Below are positions 40,010 through 54,520 of a stretch of DNA of 64,000 nucleotides, piece after piece. The translations under genes were made by a program, and so were the position numbers. The DNA is taken from contig OZ023267.1 in the NCBI GenBank assembly GCA_964006375.1, forward strand, positions 86,966,906 through 87,030,905. The letters are read 5' to 3'. This stretch comes from Tillus elongatus. Its lineage: Eukaryota; Arthropoda; Insecta; Coleoptera; Cleridae. The first letter of the stretch is position 1. Every line of letters starts with the position of its first letter. A model generated the notes under the pieces. It saw only the letters and a list, made by a program, of their open reading frames with translations. It had not been told where the DNA came from and searched no databases.

Positions 40010-41170
40010 ATGTCTATCCGCTACCAACGTTTCACAAAAAAATTCTAATATATAAGGGTCGTTTACTCTTGAGGTTTTTTCATTTTTTAGTGCGACCAGA
40101 AAAAGTAAGAATCCGACAAAGCTATACATTTACACATAATAATTGCTGGTAACTGTCTTTCCACTACCAACGTTTCACAAAAAATCTTAATATTTATGGG
40201 TAGTTTACTCTTGAGGTTTTTTCATTTTTTAGTTCGACCAGAAAAAGTGTAAATCCAACAAAGCTTATACTTACACATAAACATTGCTGGTAGCTGTCTT
40301 TCCGCTACCAAAGTTTCACAAAAAAATCTTCATATTTAAGGGTAGTTTACTCTTGAGGTTTTTTCATTTTTTAGTGCGACCAGAAAAAAGTATGAATCCG
40401 ACAAAGATATAAATTTACACATAATCATTGCTGGTAACTGTCTTTGCGCTACCAACGTATCACAAAAGAATCTTAATATTTACGGGTAGTTTACTCTTGA
40501 CCTTTTTTCATTTTTTAGTGCGAACAGAAAAAGTTAGAATCCGACAAAGCTATACATTTACACATAATCATTGCTGGTAACTGTCTTTCCGCTACCAATG
40601 TTTCACAAAAAATCTTAATCTTTAGGGATAATTAACTCTTGCGGTTTTTTAATTTTTTAGTACGACCAGAAGAAGTGTGAATCCGACAAAGCTATAAATT
40701 TACACATTAACATTGGTGGTAGCTGTCTTTCCGCTACCAACGTTTCACAAAGACATCTTAATATATAAGGGTCGTTTACTCTTGAGGTTCTTTCATTTTT
40801 TAGTGCGACCAGAAAAAGTATGAATCCGACAAAGCTATACATTTACACATAATCATTGCTGGTAATCGTCTTTCCGCTACCAAAGTTTCACAAAAAAATC
40901 TTCATATTTAAGGGTAGTTCACTCCTGAGGTTTTTTCATTTTTTAGTACGACCAGAAAAAGTATGAATCCGACAAAGCTATACTTTTACACATAATCATT
41001 GCTGGTAACTGTCTTTCCGCTACCAAAGTTTCACAAAAAAGTCTTAATCTTTACGGGTAATTTACTCTTGAGTTTTTTTCATTTTTTAGAGCGACCAGAA
41101 AAGTATGAATTCGACAAAGCTATACATTTACACATAACCATTGCTGGTAACTACCAGCTCGCTGCCAAAA
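40010..41170. repeat. 143-bp minisatellite, eight copies, unit 1
   Basis: CTACCAA landmarks at 40021, 40164, 40305, 40449, 40592, 40734, 40877 and 41020 give spacings of 141-144 bp. Each monomer has CTGTCTTTCCGCTACCAA, GTTTCACAAAAAATCTTAAT, TTTACTCTTGAGG, TTTTTAGTGCGACCAGAAAA and ATCCGACAAAGCTATA. Monomers within a unit differ by roughly 5-15 percent, while the same monomer in different units is near identical. Equivalent arrays lie in units 2-4. A decayed ninth monomer runs to about 41300. Confidence 0.93.
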
Positions 41171-43396
41171 GTTTAATTTCTGTGTTTAATTTCTGTCTGC
41201 TGCCGGCAAAAGTGTTAATGTGAGGAAGCTGCACATTTACGTATCATCATTACTAATAAATGCCAACTTGCTACGAGAAGTTGTGGCAGAGAAACACCCA
41301 GATTCAGGGGTGTGCATTTTTCGAATTATAATGCATGTTTGTAGGGAAAAATTGTTAGCGTTAATTTTTTTAGCCAATTTTTATTTAAAAAAACTCATTC
41401 ATTAGCCAGCACTATCAAACCAGTTTTTCTAAAAAAAATATTATTTTTCGAAAAAAAAAAATTGTTTCTCAAAAAATAACAAATTTATTTTGATTAAATT
41501 TGGTTGGTATGTTGCCCTTGTAAATACCTTTTTTTTCCCTCAGGGCTCGTCCGCGGCTTTGCCGCCCCGACAACACTGCAACCTTTGGTTTGTAAATACC
41601 TTACTACACACCAAAACTCAACTTCCTAGGTTTATAGGAAATTGAGTTATGCAAATTCGAAGCATTTAATAAAAAGTGGCTACCATAACGCACTTGCTGC
41701 GTCCCAAAATTTTCTTTACTGGCGCTGCTTCAAATTTGTGTAAAAACTTAAAAAAAATACATTTTCTTTGTTTCAATCCTAATTACAGAACGTATACATG
41801 TAATTTGAATTTGATGTATTCCTTTAGCAATTTTTGTTTAAGTTTTCATAGAAATCATTGTTGTGAGTGCGTGTAAATGTATAGCAAATGTATATTGGTA
41901 AACATAATAACTTTGAAAAGGCTTAAGTAATTGACTTAGATAAAATCAATGTTTTCAACTATTAAATAAGGTGATTAAAAATCTCGGGACGCAGCAAGTG
42001 CGTTATGGTAGTGAATTTTCATACAACTATTTTTTAATAGCAATAATGTGTGTTTTTTTAAGAAAGCAGGCATCAATTTTGGTTACCAGTATAACCTATA
42101 TAGTAAAAACAATGTGCCATGTTTCATCAAAATAACTTTATTGTTTGAAAATGTACAAAAATTTCCGAAAGTAAACTTAAATTGTTCCCGAAAATACTCG
42201 TTTTTTGGTCAACCTTATAGGTTAATAGCAAATTGAGCTATTCAAATATTAAGCATTTGATCAAAATTCGTTACCATAACGCACTTACTGCGTCCAGAAT
42301 TTTTGTTCTTACAAACATGCATTATATTTCGATGGAAAATGCAAAAATGCAATAACATAAGGCGTGTTTGATTAAAAAAAAAGGAAATTTGTATCACCAA
42401 CGACTTATGGTCCAGCCTGTGATTGTAGAAATAATTTTTTAAGATGTAGCTCAAGACACATATAATTAATATATACAATTTTTTGTCATATCTGGTATAA
42501 TAACAGATATATTGAGCTTTATTGATTTTTTTTACGAAAATTCTACAAAAATTATATACTATTAACGATAAACTCTATAGCTAAGACTACTGCCACGCAT
42601 CAGAGAAAGCGTCTATTTGAAATGAATTTTCTGGAAACATTTTATTAAAATGAAGGACAATGACGGTTGAAACTAAGACTTCAGGGTTTGTAAAACATTC
42701 TTCTTGAGACATTTTATTTCCATAGCCCGTATTAGATTCAAGTTCTTTTCCTAAATGTTGCCAATTTTGACGTTTAAATCGCAACTTTGACGTTTTGTGA
42801 AAAACCCCAATTTATTTTTGTTTAAATGCCTATAACTTTTTTGTCTTTTGACCTACAGAGCTAAATTTTGCTAGGTAACTTGCCTATAATGACATAAACC
42901 CGCGTATAAAATTTGGTTGCCCTTACTTTGTTAATTTTGGAGCTATAAATTTTTTTCGAAAGAAAAAACAAAATTTTCCGGGAAAACCTCGTCGAATTTT
43001 CCTGAATAACGAACATATCCAAGCCATTTGCAAAAGGAAGGTACTCACCAATTTTCACGTTTAAAATCGCGATTTTGACGTTTTGAGGAGAACCCAAATT
43101 TATTTTTCTTTGAATACCTGTAACTTTTTTGTCCTTTAACCTACGGAGCTAAATTTTGGTAGGTAACTTGTCTCTAATGATATAAACCCGCGTGTGAAAT
43201 TTGGTTGCCCTTACTTTGTTAATTTTGGAGATATAAATTTTTTTCAATTTTTTTCGAAAGAAAATACAAAATTTTCCGGGAAAACCTCGTCGGATTTTCT
43301 TGGCTAACGAGCTTATCCAAGCCACTTGCGAAAGGAAGGTATGTGCCAAATGTTATCAAAATCGGTCCATTATTTTTTAAGTTATAGGTGTGACAC

Positions 43397-43399
<3 letters not shown>

Positions 43400-43475
<76 letters not shown>
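43400..43475. repeat. (TA)n, unit 2
   Basis: 76 bp, at the same place as in unit 1. Confidence 0.97.
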
Positions 43476-43477
<2 letters not shown>

Positions 43478-44269
43478 ACATATAAAGTCTGAAACTGACC
43501 TCGGATTTGGGTTCCGGGGGTCCTAAATAGCGCTCATGTGAAGAAATTTTTTCAAAATTCGAAAGTCGGGATCTCCTCATTAGTGATTTTTTTTAAAGAA
43601 AATTCACTAAAAACAAGACTCACTGGATGATTTCAAGATAATTTGATTTGTTAGGATGTCTGAAAAACTATCTAAATATGATACTAATTAACGGAATTGT
43701 TATAAAAAACAGGTTCTGTAGCAGGCTTTACAAAAATTAAAATATCTATGTATAACATATCTTTTGATTTTTTGCTAACGTCAAACATTTGTGGCCAAAT
43801 GAGTAGGTTCTCATCAACTCAAACCAAAAAAAAATGTAATTGTGGTGGAAATTTTGTCTATCGTTACTAAGTACTTTACTAAGTTTTAAAATAAATATGT
43901 TTTTAATTAGCCTTAAGAAACGTTAAATTCATAATCTAGTAATTTCTCCCTAGTCAAGTATTTCCAAATGGCATTTATTTTAATTGTTCTCTCTTTTATT
44001 TGCGTGAATTTTGATTTTACTAACCTGTAAAGGGATTGACTTAATTTTAACAATGTATCTTCTATCGAATTACAGATGTTATTATAATCCAATGTTTTTT
44101 ATTCTGGCCATTGACGGAGTCAGACGAATTATATCTTCGTCACTTCAGATGCATTCTTACTGGGGACGATGTAATTTGCTGACCAAAATGAATGTTGCCG
44201 ACCTAGGCTTTAGTCTTTAAGGATTTCTTTGATATTTCACATTTTGTATCCCAATGTTAATGTCTATCC

Positions 44270-45420
44270 GCTACCATCGTTTCACAAAAAAATTCTAATA
44301 TATAAGGGTCGTTTACTCTTGAGGTTTTTTCATTTTTTAGTGCGACCAGAAAAAGTAAGAATCCGACAAAGCTATACATTTACACATAATAATTGCTGGT
44401 AACTGTCTTTCCACTACCAACGTTTCACAAAAAATCTTAATATTTATGGGTAGTTTACTCTTGAGGTTTTTTCATTTTTTAGTTCGACCAGAAAAAGTGT
44501 AAATCCAACAAAGCTTATACTTACACATAAACATTGCTGGTAGCTGTCTTTCCGCTACCAAAGTTTCACAAAAAAATCTTCATATTTAAGGGTAGTTTAC
44601 TCTTGAGGTTTTTTCATTTTTTAGTGCGACCAGAAAAAAGTATGAATCCGACAAAGATATAAATTTACACATAATCATTGCTGGTAACTGTCTTTGCGCT
44701 ACCAACGTATCACAAAAGAATCTTAATATTTACGGGTAGTTTACTCTTGACCTTTTTTCATTTTTTAGTGCGAACAGAAAAAGTTAGAATCCGACAAAGC
44801 TATACATTTACGCATAATCATTGCTGGTAACTGTCTTTCCGCTACCAATGTTTCACAAAAAATCTTAATCTTTAGGGATAATTAACTCTTGCGGTTTTTT
44901 AATTTTTTTAGTACGACCAGAAGAAGTGTGAATCCGACAAAGCTATAAATTTACACATTAACATTGGTGGTAGCTGTCTTTCCGCTACCAACGTTTCACA
45001 AAGACATCTTAATATATAAGGGTCGTTTACTCTTGAGGTTCTTTCATTTTTTAGTGCGACCAGAAAAAGTATGAATCCGACAAAGCTATACATTTACACA
45101 TAATCATTGCTGGTAATCGTCTTTCCGCTACCAAAGTTTCACAAAAAAATCTTCATATTTAAGGGTAGTTCACTCCTGAGGTTTTTTCATTTTTTAGTAC
45201 GACCAGAAAAAGTATGAATCCGACAAAGCTATACTTTTACACATAATCATTGCTGGTAACTGTCTTTCCGCTACCAAAGTTTCACAAAAAAGTCTTAGTC
45301 TTTACGGGTAATTTACTCTTGAGTTTTTTTCATTTTTTAGAGCGACCAGAAAAGTATGAATTCGACAAAGCTATACATTTACACATAACCATTGCTGGTA
45401 ACTACCAGCTCGCTGCCAAA
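44270..45420. repeat. 143-bp minisatellite, unit 2
   Basis: Same eight-monomer order as unit 1. Confidence 0.92.
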
Positions 45421-47645
45421 AATTTAATTTCTGTGTTAAATTTCTGTCTGCTGCCGGCAAAAGTGTTAATGTGAGGAAGCTGCACATTTACGTATCATCA
45501 TTACTAATAAATGCCAACTTGCTACGAGAAGTTGTGGCAGAGAAACACCCAGATTCAGGGGTGTGCATTTTTCGAATTATAATGCATGTTTGTAGGGAAA
45601 AATTGTTAGCGTTAATTTTTTTAGCCAATTTTTATTTAAAAAAACTCATTCATTAGCCAGCACTATCAAACCAGTTTTTCTAAAAAAAATATTATTTTTC
45701 GAAAAAAAAAATTGTTTCTCAAAAAATAACAAATTTATTTTGATTAAATTTGGTTGGTATGTTGCCCTTGTAAATACCTTTTTTTCCCTCGGGGCTCGTC
45801 CGCGGCTTTGCCGCCCCGACAACACTGCAACCTTTGGTTTGTAAATACCTTACTACACACCAAAACTCAACTTCCTAGGTTTATAGGAAATTGAGTTATG
45901 CAAATTCGAAGCATTTAATAAAAAGTGGCTACCATAACGCACTTGCTGCGTCCCAAAATTTTCTTTACTGGCGCTGCTTCAAATTTGTGTAAAAACTTAA
46001 AAAAAATACATTTTCTTTGTTTCAATCCTAATTACAGAACGTATACATGTAATTTGAATTTCATGTATTCCTTTAGCAATTTTTGTTTAAGTTTTCATAG
46101 AAATCATTGTTGTGAGTGCGTGTAAATGTATAGCAAATGTATATTGGTAAACATAATAACTTTGAAAAGGCTTAAGTAATTGACTTAGATAAAATCAATG
46201 TTTTCAACTATTAAATAAGGTGATTAAAAATCTCGGGACGCAGCAAGTGCGTTATGGTAGTGAATTTTCATACAACTATTTTTTAATAGCAATAATGTGT
46301 GTTTTTTTAAGAAAGCAGGCATCAATTTTGGTTACCAGTATAACCTATATAGTAAAAACAATGTGCCATGTTTCATCAAAATAACTTTATTGTTTGAAAA
46401 TGTACAAAAATTTCCGAAAGTAAACTTAAATTGTTCCCGAAAATACTCGTTTTTTGGTCAACCTTATAGGTTAATAGCAAATTGAGCTATTCAAATATTA
46501 AGCATTTGATCAAAATTCGTTACCATAACGCACTTACTGCGTCCAGAATTTTTGTTCTTACAAACATGCATTATATTTCGATGGAAAATGCAAAAATGCA
46601 ATAACATAAGGCGTGTTTGATTAAAAAAAAAGGAAATTTGTATCACCAACGACTTATGGTCCAGCCTGTGATTGTAGAAATAATTTTTTAAGATGTAGCT
46701 CAAGACACATATAATTAATATATACAATTTTTTGTCATATCTGGTATAATAACAGATATATTGAGCTTTATTGATTTTTTTTACGAAAATTCTACAAAAA
46801 TTATATACTATTAACGATAAACTCTATAGCTAAGACTACTGCCACGCATCAGAGAAAGCGTCTATTTGAAATGAATTTTCTGGAAACATTTTATTAAAAT
46901 GAAGGACAATGACGGTTGAAACTAAGACTTCAGGGTTTGTAAAACATTCTTCTTGAGACATTTTATTTCCATAGCCCGTATTAGATTCAAGTTCTTTTCC
47001 TAAATGTTGCCAATTTTGACGTTTAAATCGCAACTTTGACGTTTTGTGAAAAACCCCAATTTATTTTTGTTTAAATGCCTATAACTTTTTTGTCTTTTGA
47101 CCTACAGAGCTAAATTTTGCTAGGTAACTTGCCTATAATGATATAAACCCGCGTATAAAATTTGGTTGCCCTTACTTTGTTAATTTTGGAGATATAAATT
47201 TTTTTCGAAAGAAAAAACAAAATTTTCCGGGAAAACCTCGTCGAATTTTCCTGAATAACGAACATATCCAAGCCATTTGCAAAAGGAAGGTACTCACCAA
47301 TTTTCACGTTTAAAATCGCGATTTTGACGTTTTGAGGAGAACCCAAATTTATTTTTCTTTGAATACCTGTAACTTTTTTGTCCTTTAACCTACGGAGCTA
47401 AATTTTGGTAGGTAACTTGTCTCTAATGATATAAACCCGCGTGTGAAATTTGGTTGCCCTTACTTTGTTAATTTTGGAGATATAAATTTTTTTCAATTTT
47501 TTTCGAAAGAAAATACAAAATTTTCCGGGAAAACCTCGTCGGATTTTCTTGGCTAACGAGCTTATCCAAGCCACTTGCGAAAGGAAGGTATGTGCCAAAT
47601 GTTATCAAAATCGGTCCATTATTTTTTAAGTTATAGGTGTGACAC

Positions 47646-47753
<108 letters not shown>

Positions 47754-48535
47754 ACATATAAAGTCTGAAACTGACCTCGGATTTGGGTTCCGGGGGTCCT
47801 AAATAGCGCTCATGTGAAGAAATTTTTTCAAAATTCGAAAGTCGGGATCTCCTCATTAGTGATTTTTTTTAAAGAAAATTCACTAAAAACAAGACTCACT
47901 GGATGATTTCAAGATAATTTGATTTGTTAGGATGTCTGAAAAACTATCTAAATATGATACTAATTAACGGAATTGTTATAAAAAACAGGTTCTGTAGCAG
48001 GCTTTACAAAAATTAAAATATCTATGTATAACATATCTTTTGATTTTTTGCTAACGTCAAACATTTGTGGCCAAATGAGTAGGTTCTCATCAACTCAAAC
48101 CAAAAAAAAATGTAATTGTGGTGGAAATTTTGTCTATCGTTACTAAGTACTTTACTAAGTTTTAAAATAAATATGTTTTTAATTAGCCTTAAGAAACGTT
48201 AAATTCATAATCTAGTAATTTCTCCCTAGTCAAGTATTTCCAAATGGCATTTATTTTAATTGTTCTCTCTTTTATTTGCGTGAATTTTGATTTTACTAAC
48301 CTGTAAAGGGATTGACTTAATTTTAACAATGTATCTTCTATCGAATTACAGATGTTATTATAATCCAATGTTTTTTATTCTGGCCATTGACGGAGTCAGA
48401 CGAATTATATCTTCGTCACTTCAGATGCATTCTTACTGGGGACGATGTAATTTGCTGACCAAAATGAATGTTGCCGACCTAGGCTTTAGTCTTTAAGGAT
48501 TTCTTTGATATTTCACATTTTGTATCCCAATGTTA

Positions 48536-49695
48536 ATGTCTATCCGCTACCAACGTTTCACAAAAAAATTCTAATATATAAGGGTCGTTTACTCTTGAGG
48601 TTTTTTCATTTTTTAGTGCGACCAGAAAAAGTAAGAATCCGACAAAGCTATACATTTACACATAATAATTGCTGGTAACTGTCTTTCCACTACCAACGTT
48701 TCACAAAAAATCTTAATATTTATGGGTAGTTTACTCTTGAGGTTTTTTCATTTTTTAGTTCGACCAGAAAAAGTGTAAATCCAACAAAGCTTATACTTAC
48801 ACATAAACATTGCTGGTAGCTGTCTTTCCGCTACCAAAGTTTCACAAAAAAATCTTCATATTTAAGGGTAGTTTACTCTTGAGGTTTTTTCATTTTTTAG
48901 TGCGACCAGAAAAAAGTATGAATCCGACAAAGATATAAATTTACACATAATCATTGCTGGTAACTGTCTTTGCGCTACCAACGTATCACAAAAGAATCTT
49001 AATATTTACGGGTAGTTTACTCTTGACCTTTTTTCATTTTTTAGTGCGAACAGAAAAAGTTAGAATCCGACAAAGCTATACATTTACACATAATCATTGC
49101 TGGTAACTGTCTTTCCGCTACCAATGTTTCACAAAAAATCTTAATCTTTAGGGATAATTAACTCTTGCGGTTTTTTAATTTTTTAGTACGACCAGAAGAA
49201 GTGTGAATCCGACAAAGCTATAAATTTACACATTAACATTGGTGGTAGCTGTCTTTCCGCTACCAACGTTTCACAAAGACATCTTAATATATAAGGGTCG
49301 TTTACTCTTGAGGTTCTTTCATTTTTTAGTGCGACCAGAAAAAGTATGAATCCGACAAAGCTATACATTTACACATAATCATTGCTGGTAATCGTCTTTC
49401 CGCTACCAAAGTTTCACAAAAAAATCTTCATATTTAAGGGTAGTTCACTCCTGAGGTTTTTTCATTTTTTAGTACGACCAGAAAAAGTATGAATCCGACA
49501 AAGCTATACTTTTACACATAATCATTGCTGGTAACTGTCTTTCCGCTACCAAAGTTTCACAAAAAAGTCTTAGTCTTTACGGGTAATTTACTCTTGAGTT
49601 TTTTTCATTTTTTAGAGCGACCAGAAAAGTATGAATTCGACAAAGCTATACATTTACACATAACCATTGCTGGTAACTACCAGCTCGCTGCCAAA
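48536..49695. repeat. 143-bp minisatellite, unit 3
   Basis: Same eight-monomer order as unit 1. Confidence 0.92.
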
Positions 49696-51920
49696 AGTTT
49701 AATTTCTGTGTTAAATTTCTGTCTGCTGCCGGCAAAAGTGTTAATGTGAGGAAGCTGCACATTTACGTATCATCATTACTAATAAATGCCAACTTGCTAC
49801 GAGAAGTTGTGGCAGAGAAACACCCAGATTCAGGGGTGTGCATTTTTCGAATTATAATGCATGTTTGTAGGGAAAAATTGTTAGCGTTAATTTTTTTAGC
49901 CAATTTTTATTTAAAAAAACTCATTCATTAGCCAGCACTATCAAACCAGTTTTTCTAAAAAAAATATTATTTTTCGAAAAAAAAAATTGTTTCTCAAAAA
50001 ATAACAAATTTATTTTGATTAAATTTGGTTGGTATGTTGCCCTTGTAAATACCTTTTTTTCCCTCGGGGCTCGTCCGCGGCTTTGCCGCCCCGACAACAC
50101 TGCAACCTTTGGTTTGTAAATACCTTACTACACACCAAAACTCAACTTCCTAGGTTTATAGGAAATTGAGTTATGCAAATTCGAAGCATTTAATAAAAAG
50201 TGGCTACCATAACGCACTTGCTGCGTCCCAAAATTTTCTTTACTGGCGCTGCTTCAAATTTGTGTAAAAACTTAAAAAAAATACATTTTCTTTGTTTCAA
50301 TCCTAATTACAGAACGTATACATGTAATTTGAATTTCATGTATTCCTTTAGCAATTTTTGTTTAAGTTTTCATAGAAATCATTGTTGTGAGTGCGTGTAA
50401 ATGTATAGCAAATGTATATTGGTAAACATAATAACTTTGAAAAGGCTTAAGTAATTGACTTAGATAAAATCAATGTTTTCAACTATTAAATAAGGTGATT
50501 AAAAATCTCGGGACGCAGCAAGTGCGTTATGGTAGTGAATTTTCATACAACTATTTTTTAATAGCAATAATGTGTGTTTTTTTAAGAAAGCAGGCATCAA
50601 TTTTGGTTACCAGTATAACCTATATAGTAAAAACAATGTGCCATGTTTCATCAAAATAACTTTATTGTTTGAAAATGTACAAAAATTTCCGAAAGTAAAC
50701 TTAAATTGTTCCCGAAAATACTCGTTTTTTGGTCAACCTTATAGGTTAATAGCAAATTGAGCTATTCAAATATTAAGCATTTGATCAAAATTCGTTACCA
50801 TAACGCACTTACTGCGTCCAGAATTTTTGTTCTTACAAACATGCATTATATTTCGATGGAAAATGCAAAAATGCAATAACATAAGGCGTGTTTGATTAAA
50901 AAAAAAGGAAATTTGTATCACCAACGACTTATGGTCCAGCCTGTGATTGTAGAAATAATTTTTTAAGATGTAGCTCAAGACACATATAATTAATATATAC
51001 AATTTTTTGTCATATCTGGTATAATAACAGATATATTGAGCTTTATTGATTTTTTTTACGAAAATTCTACAAAAATTATATACTATTAACGATAAACTCT
51101 ATAGCTAAGACTACTGCCACGCATCAGAGAAAGCGTCTATTTGAAATGAATTTTCTGGAAACATTTTATTAAAATGAAGGACAATGACGGTTGAAACTAA
51201 GACTTCAGGGTTTGTAAAACATTCTTCTTGAGACATTTTATTTCCATAGCCCGTATTAGATTCAAGTTCTTTTCCTAAATGTTGCCAATTTTGACGTTTA
51301 AATCGCAACTTTGACGTTTTGTGAAAAACCCCAATTTATTTTTGTTTAAATGCCTATAACTTTTTTGTCTTTTGACCTACAGAGCTAAATTTTGCTAGGT
51401 AACTTGCCTATAATGATATAAACCCGCGTATAAAATTTGGTTGCCCTTACTTTGTTAATTTTGGAGATATAAATTTTTTTCGAAAGAAAAAACAAAATTT
51501 TCCGGGAAAACCTCGTCGAATTTTCCTGAATAACGAACATATCCAAGCCATTTGCAAAAGGAAGGTACTCACCAATTTTCACGTTTAAAATCGCGATTTT
51601 GACGTTTTGAGGAGAACCCAAATTTATTTTTCTTTGAATACCTGTAACTTTTTTGTCCTTTAACCTACGGAGCTAAATTTTGGTAGGTAACTTGTCTCTA
51701 ATGATATAAACCCGCGTGTGAAATTTGGTTGCCCTTACTTTGTTAATTTTGGAGATATAAATTTTTTTCAATTTTTTTCGAAAGAAAATACAAAATTTTC
51801 CGGGAAAACCTCGTCGGATTTTCTTGGCTAACGAGCTTATCCAAGCCACTTGCGAAAGGAAGGTATGTGCCAAATGTTATCAAAATCGGTCCATTATTTT
51901 TTAAGTTATAGGTGTGACAC

Positions 51921-52055
<135 letters not shown>

Positions 52056-52837
52056 ACATATAAAGTCTGAAACTGACCTCGGATTTGGGTTCCGGGGGTC
52101 CTAAATAGCGCTCATGTGAAGAAATTTTTTCAAAATTCGAAAGTCGGGATCTCCTCATTAGTGATTTTTTTTAAAGAAAATTCACTAAAAACAAGACTCA
52201 CTGGATGATTTCAAGATAATTTGATTTGTTAGGATGTCTGAAAAACTATCTAAATATGATACTAATTAACGGAATTGTTATAAAAAACAGGTTCTGTAGC
52301 AGGCTTTACAAAAATTAAAATATCTATGTATAACATATCTTTTGATTTTTTGCTAACGTCAAACATTTGTGGCCAAATGAGTAGGTTCTCATCAACTCAA
52401 ACCAAAAAAAAATGTAATTGTGGTGGAAATTTTGTCTATCGTTACTAAGTACTTTACTAAGTTTTAAAATAAATATGTTTTTAATTAGCCTTAAGAAACG
52501 TTAAATTCATAATCTAGTAATTTCTCCCTAGTCAAGTATTTCCAAATGGCATTTATTTTAATTGTTCTCTCTTTTATTTGCGTGAATTTTGATTTTACTA
52601 ACCTGTAAAGGGATTGACTTAATTTTAACAATGTATCTTCTATCGAATTACAGATGTTATTATAATCCAATGTTTTTTATTCTGGCCATTGACGGAGTCA
52701 GACGAATTATATCTTCGTCACTTCAGATGCATTCTTACTGGGGACGATGTAATTTGCTGACCAAAATGAATGTTGCCGACCTAGGCTTTAGTCTTTAAGG
52801 ATTTCTTTGATATTTCACATTTTGTATCCCAATGTTA

Positions 52838-54000
52838 ATGTCTATCCGCTACCAACGTTTCACAAAAAAATTCTAATATATAAGGGTCGTTTACTCTTGA
52901 GGTTTTTTCATTTTTTAGTGCGACCAGAAAAAGTAAGAATCCGACAAAGCTATACATTTACACATAATAATTGCTGGTAACTGTCTTTCCACTACCAACG
53001 TTTCACAAAAAATCTTAATATTTATGGGTAGTTTACTCTTGAGGTTTTTTCATTTTTTAGTTCGACCAGAAAAAGTGTAAATCCAACAAAGCTTATACTT
53101 ACACATAAACATTGCTGGTAGCTGTCTTTCCGCTACCAAAGTTTCACAAAAAAATCTTCATATTTAAGGGTAGTTTACTCTTGAGGTTTTTTCATTTTTT
53201 AGTGCGACCAGAAAAAAGTATGAATCCGACAAAGATATAAATTTACACATAATCATTGCTGGTAACTGTCTTTGCGCTACCAACGTATCACAAAAGAATC
53301 TTAATATTTACGGGTAGTTTACTCTTGACCTTTTTTCATTTTTTAGTGCGAACAGAAAAAGTTAGAATCCGACAAAGCTATACATTTACACATAATCATT
53401 GCTGGTAACTGTCTTTCCGCTACCAATGTTTCACAAAAAATCTTAATCTTTAGGGATAATTAACTCTTGCGGTTTTTTAATTTTTTAGTACGACCAGAAG
53501 AAGTGTGAATCCGACAAAGCTATAAATTTACACATTAACATTGGTGGTAGCTGTCTTTCCGCTACCAACGTTTCACAAAGACATCTTAATATATAAGGGT
53601 CGTTTACTCTTGAGGTTCTTTCATTTTTTAGTGCGACCAGAAAAAGTATGAATCCGACAAAGCTATACATTTACACATAATCATTGCTGGTAATCGTCTT
53701 TCCGCTACCAAAGTTTCACAAAAAAATCTTCATATTTAAGGGTAGTTCACTCCTGAGGTTTTTTCATTTTTTAGTACGACCAGAAAAAGTATGAATCCGA
53801 CAAAGCTATACTTTTACACATAATCATTGCTGGTAACTGTCTTTCCGCTACCAAAGTTTCACAAAAAAGTCTTAATCTTTACGGGTAATTTACTCTTGAG
53901 TTTTTTTCATTTTTTAGAGCGACCAGAAAAGTATGAATTCGACAAAGCTATACATTTACACATAACCATTGCTGGTAACTACCAGCTCGCTGCCAAAAGT
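52838..54000. repeat. 143-bp minisatellite, unit 4
   Basis: Same order. The array edge at 54138 is followed by GTTATTTACTCTTACC and, further on, TTCTACCGAGAAAAC, which align with the minisatellite text, so decayed monomers continue outside the array. Confidence 0.9.
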
Positions 54001-54138
54001 TTAATTTCTGTGTTTAATTTCTGTCTGCTGCCGGCAAAAGTGTTAATGTGAGGAAGCTGCATATTTACGTATCATCATTACTAATAAATGCCAACTTGCT
54101 ACGAGAAGTTGTGGCAGAGAAACACCCAGATTCAGGGG

Positions 54139-54281
54139 TTATTTACTCTTACCATATTTCAATTTGTCTCTTCTACCGAGAAAACTATGTACCCAATGCA
54201 CACACACCACACACTACTACTATCAACAATAAAGTTGTCACTAGGAGTTGCCTTAAAAAATACCCCCATTTACAAGTAGGT
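54139..54281. repeat. Decayed minisatellite edge
   Basis: Weak match to the monomer as noted for unit 4; then a CACACACCACACAC run and unrecognised sequence. Confidence 0.35.
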
Positions 54282-54520
54282 TACTCTTGGAATATTGGGC
54301 TGTCTTTTCTTCGATCTTCTTTCATCTTATCACTACATCCCCCGTTCTGAAATGATATTATGTGGTTTGGTACTGTTTATCAACTACCTACCTCATGTTC
54401 TTCTACTATTCGCTTGACTTCGGGACTGTTTGTAACCATTTAGTGTATTTTATTACCCACTTGGGTTCGCTGGCCTACAAGCTCGCTCTATAGCGATACA
54501 CAGTTGGTTAATCGTCTCTG
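54282..54520 (+). repeat. Direct repeat, left copy
   Basis: TGTCTTTTCTTCG, CACTACATCCCCCGTTCT, CTGTTTATCAACTACCTACC, TTCGCTGGCCTACAAGCTCG. The right copy is at 58055-58280 at roughly 85 percent by eye. Confidence 0.75.

Larger units (their letters stand above)
37059..41309. repeat. Tandem unit 1 (4251 bp)
   Basis: Left markers type A (CCCTCAGGGC, AATTTGATGTATTCC, AATGACATAAACC). Right markers type X (GTCTTAATCTTTACGG, GTGTTTAATTTCTG). Confidence 0.93.
41310..45560. repeat. Tandem unit 2 (4251 bp)
   Basis: Left markers type A, right markers type Y (GTCTTAGTCTTTACGG, GTGTTAAATTTCTG). Private changes: GAGCTATAAAT near 42943, TACCATCGTTTC near 44275, TTTACGCATAATC near 44810 and an AAATTTAATT change near 45420. 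Confidence 0.93.

Noticed and set aside
40010..41170. CRISPR array
   Set aside because: Repeats are contiguous 143-bp monomers without unique spacers, and the DNA is eukaryotic.
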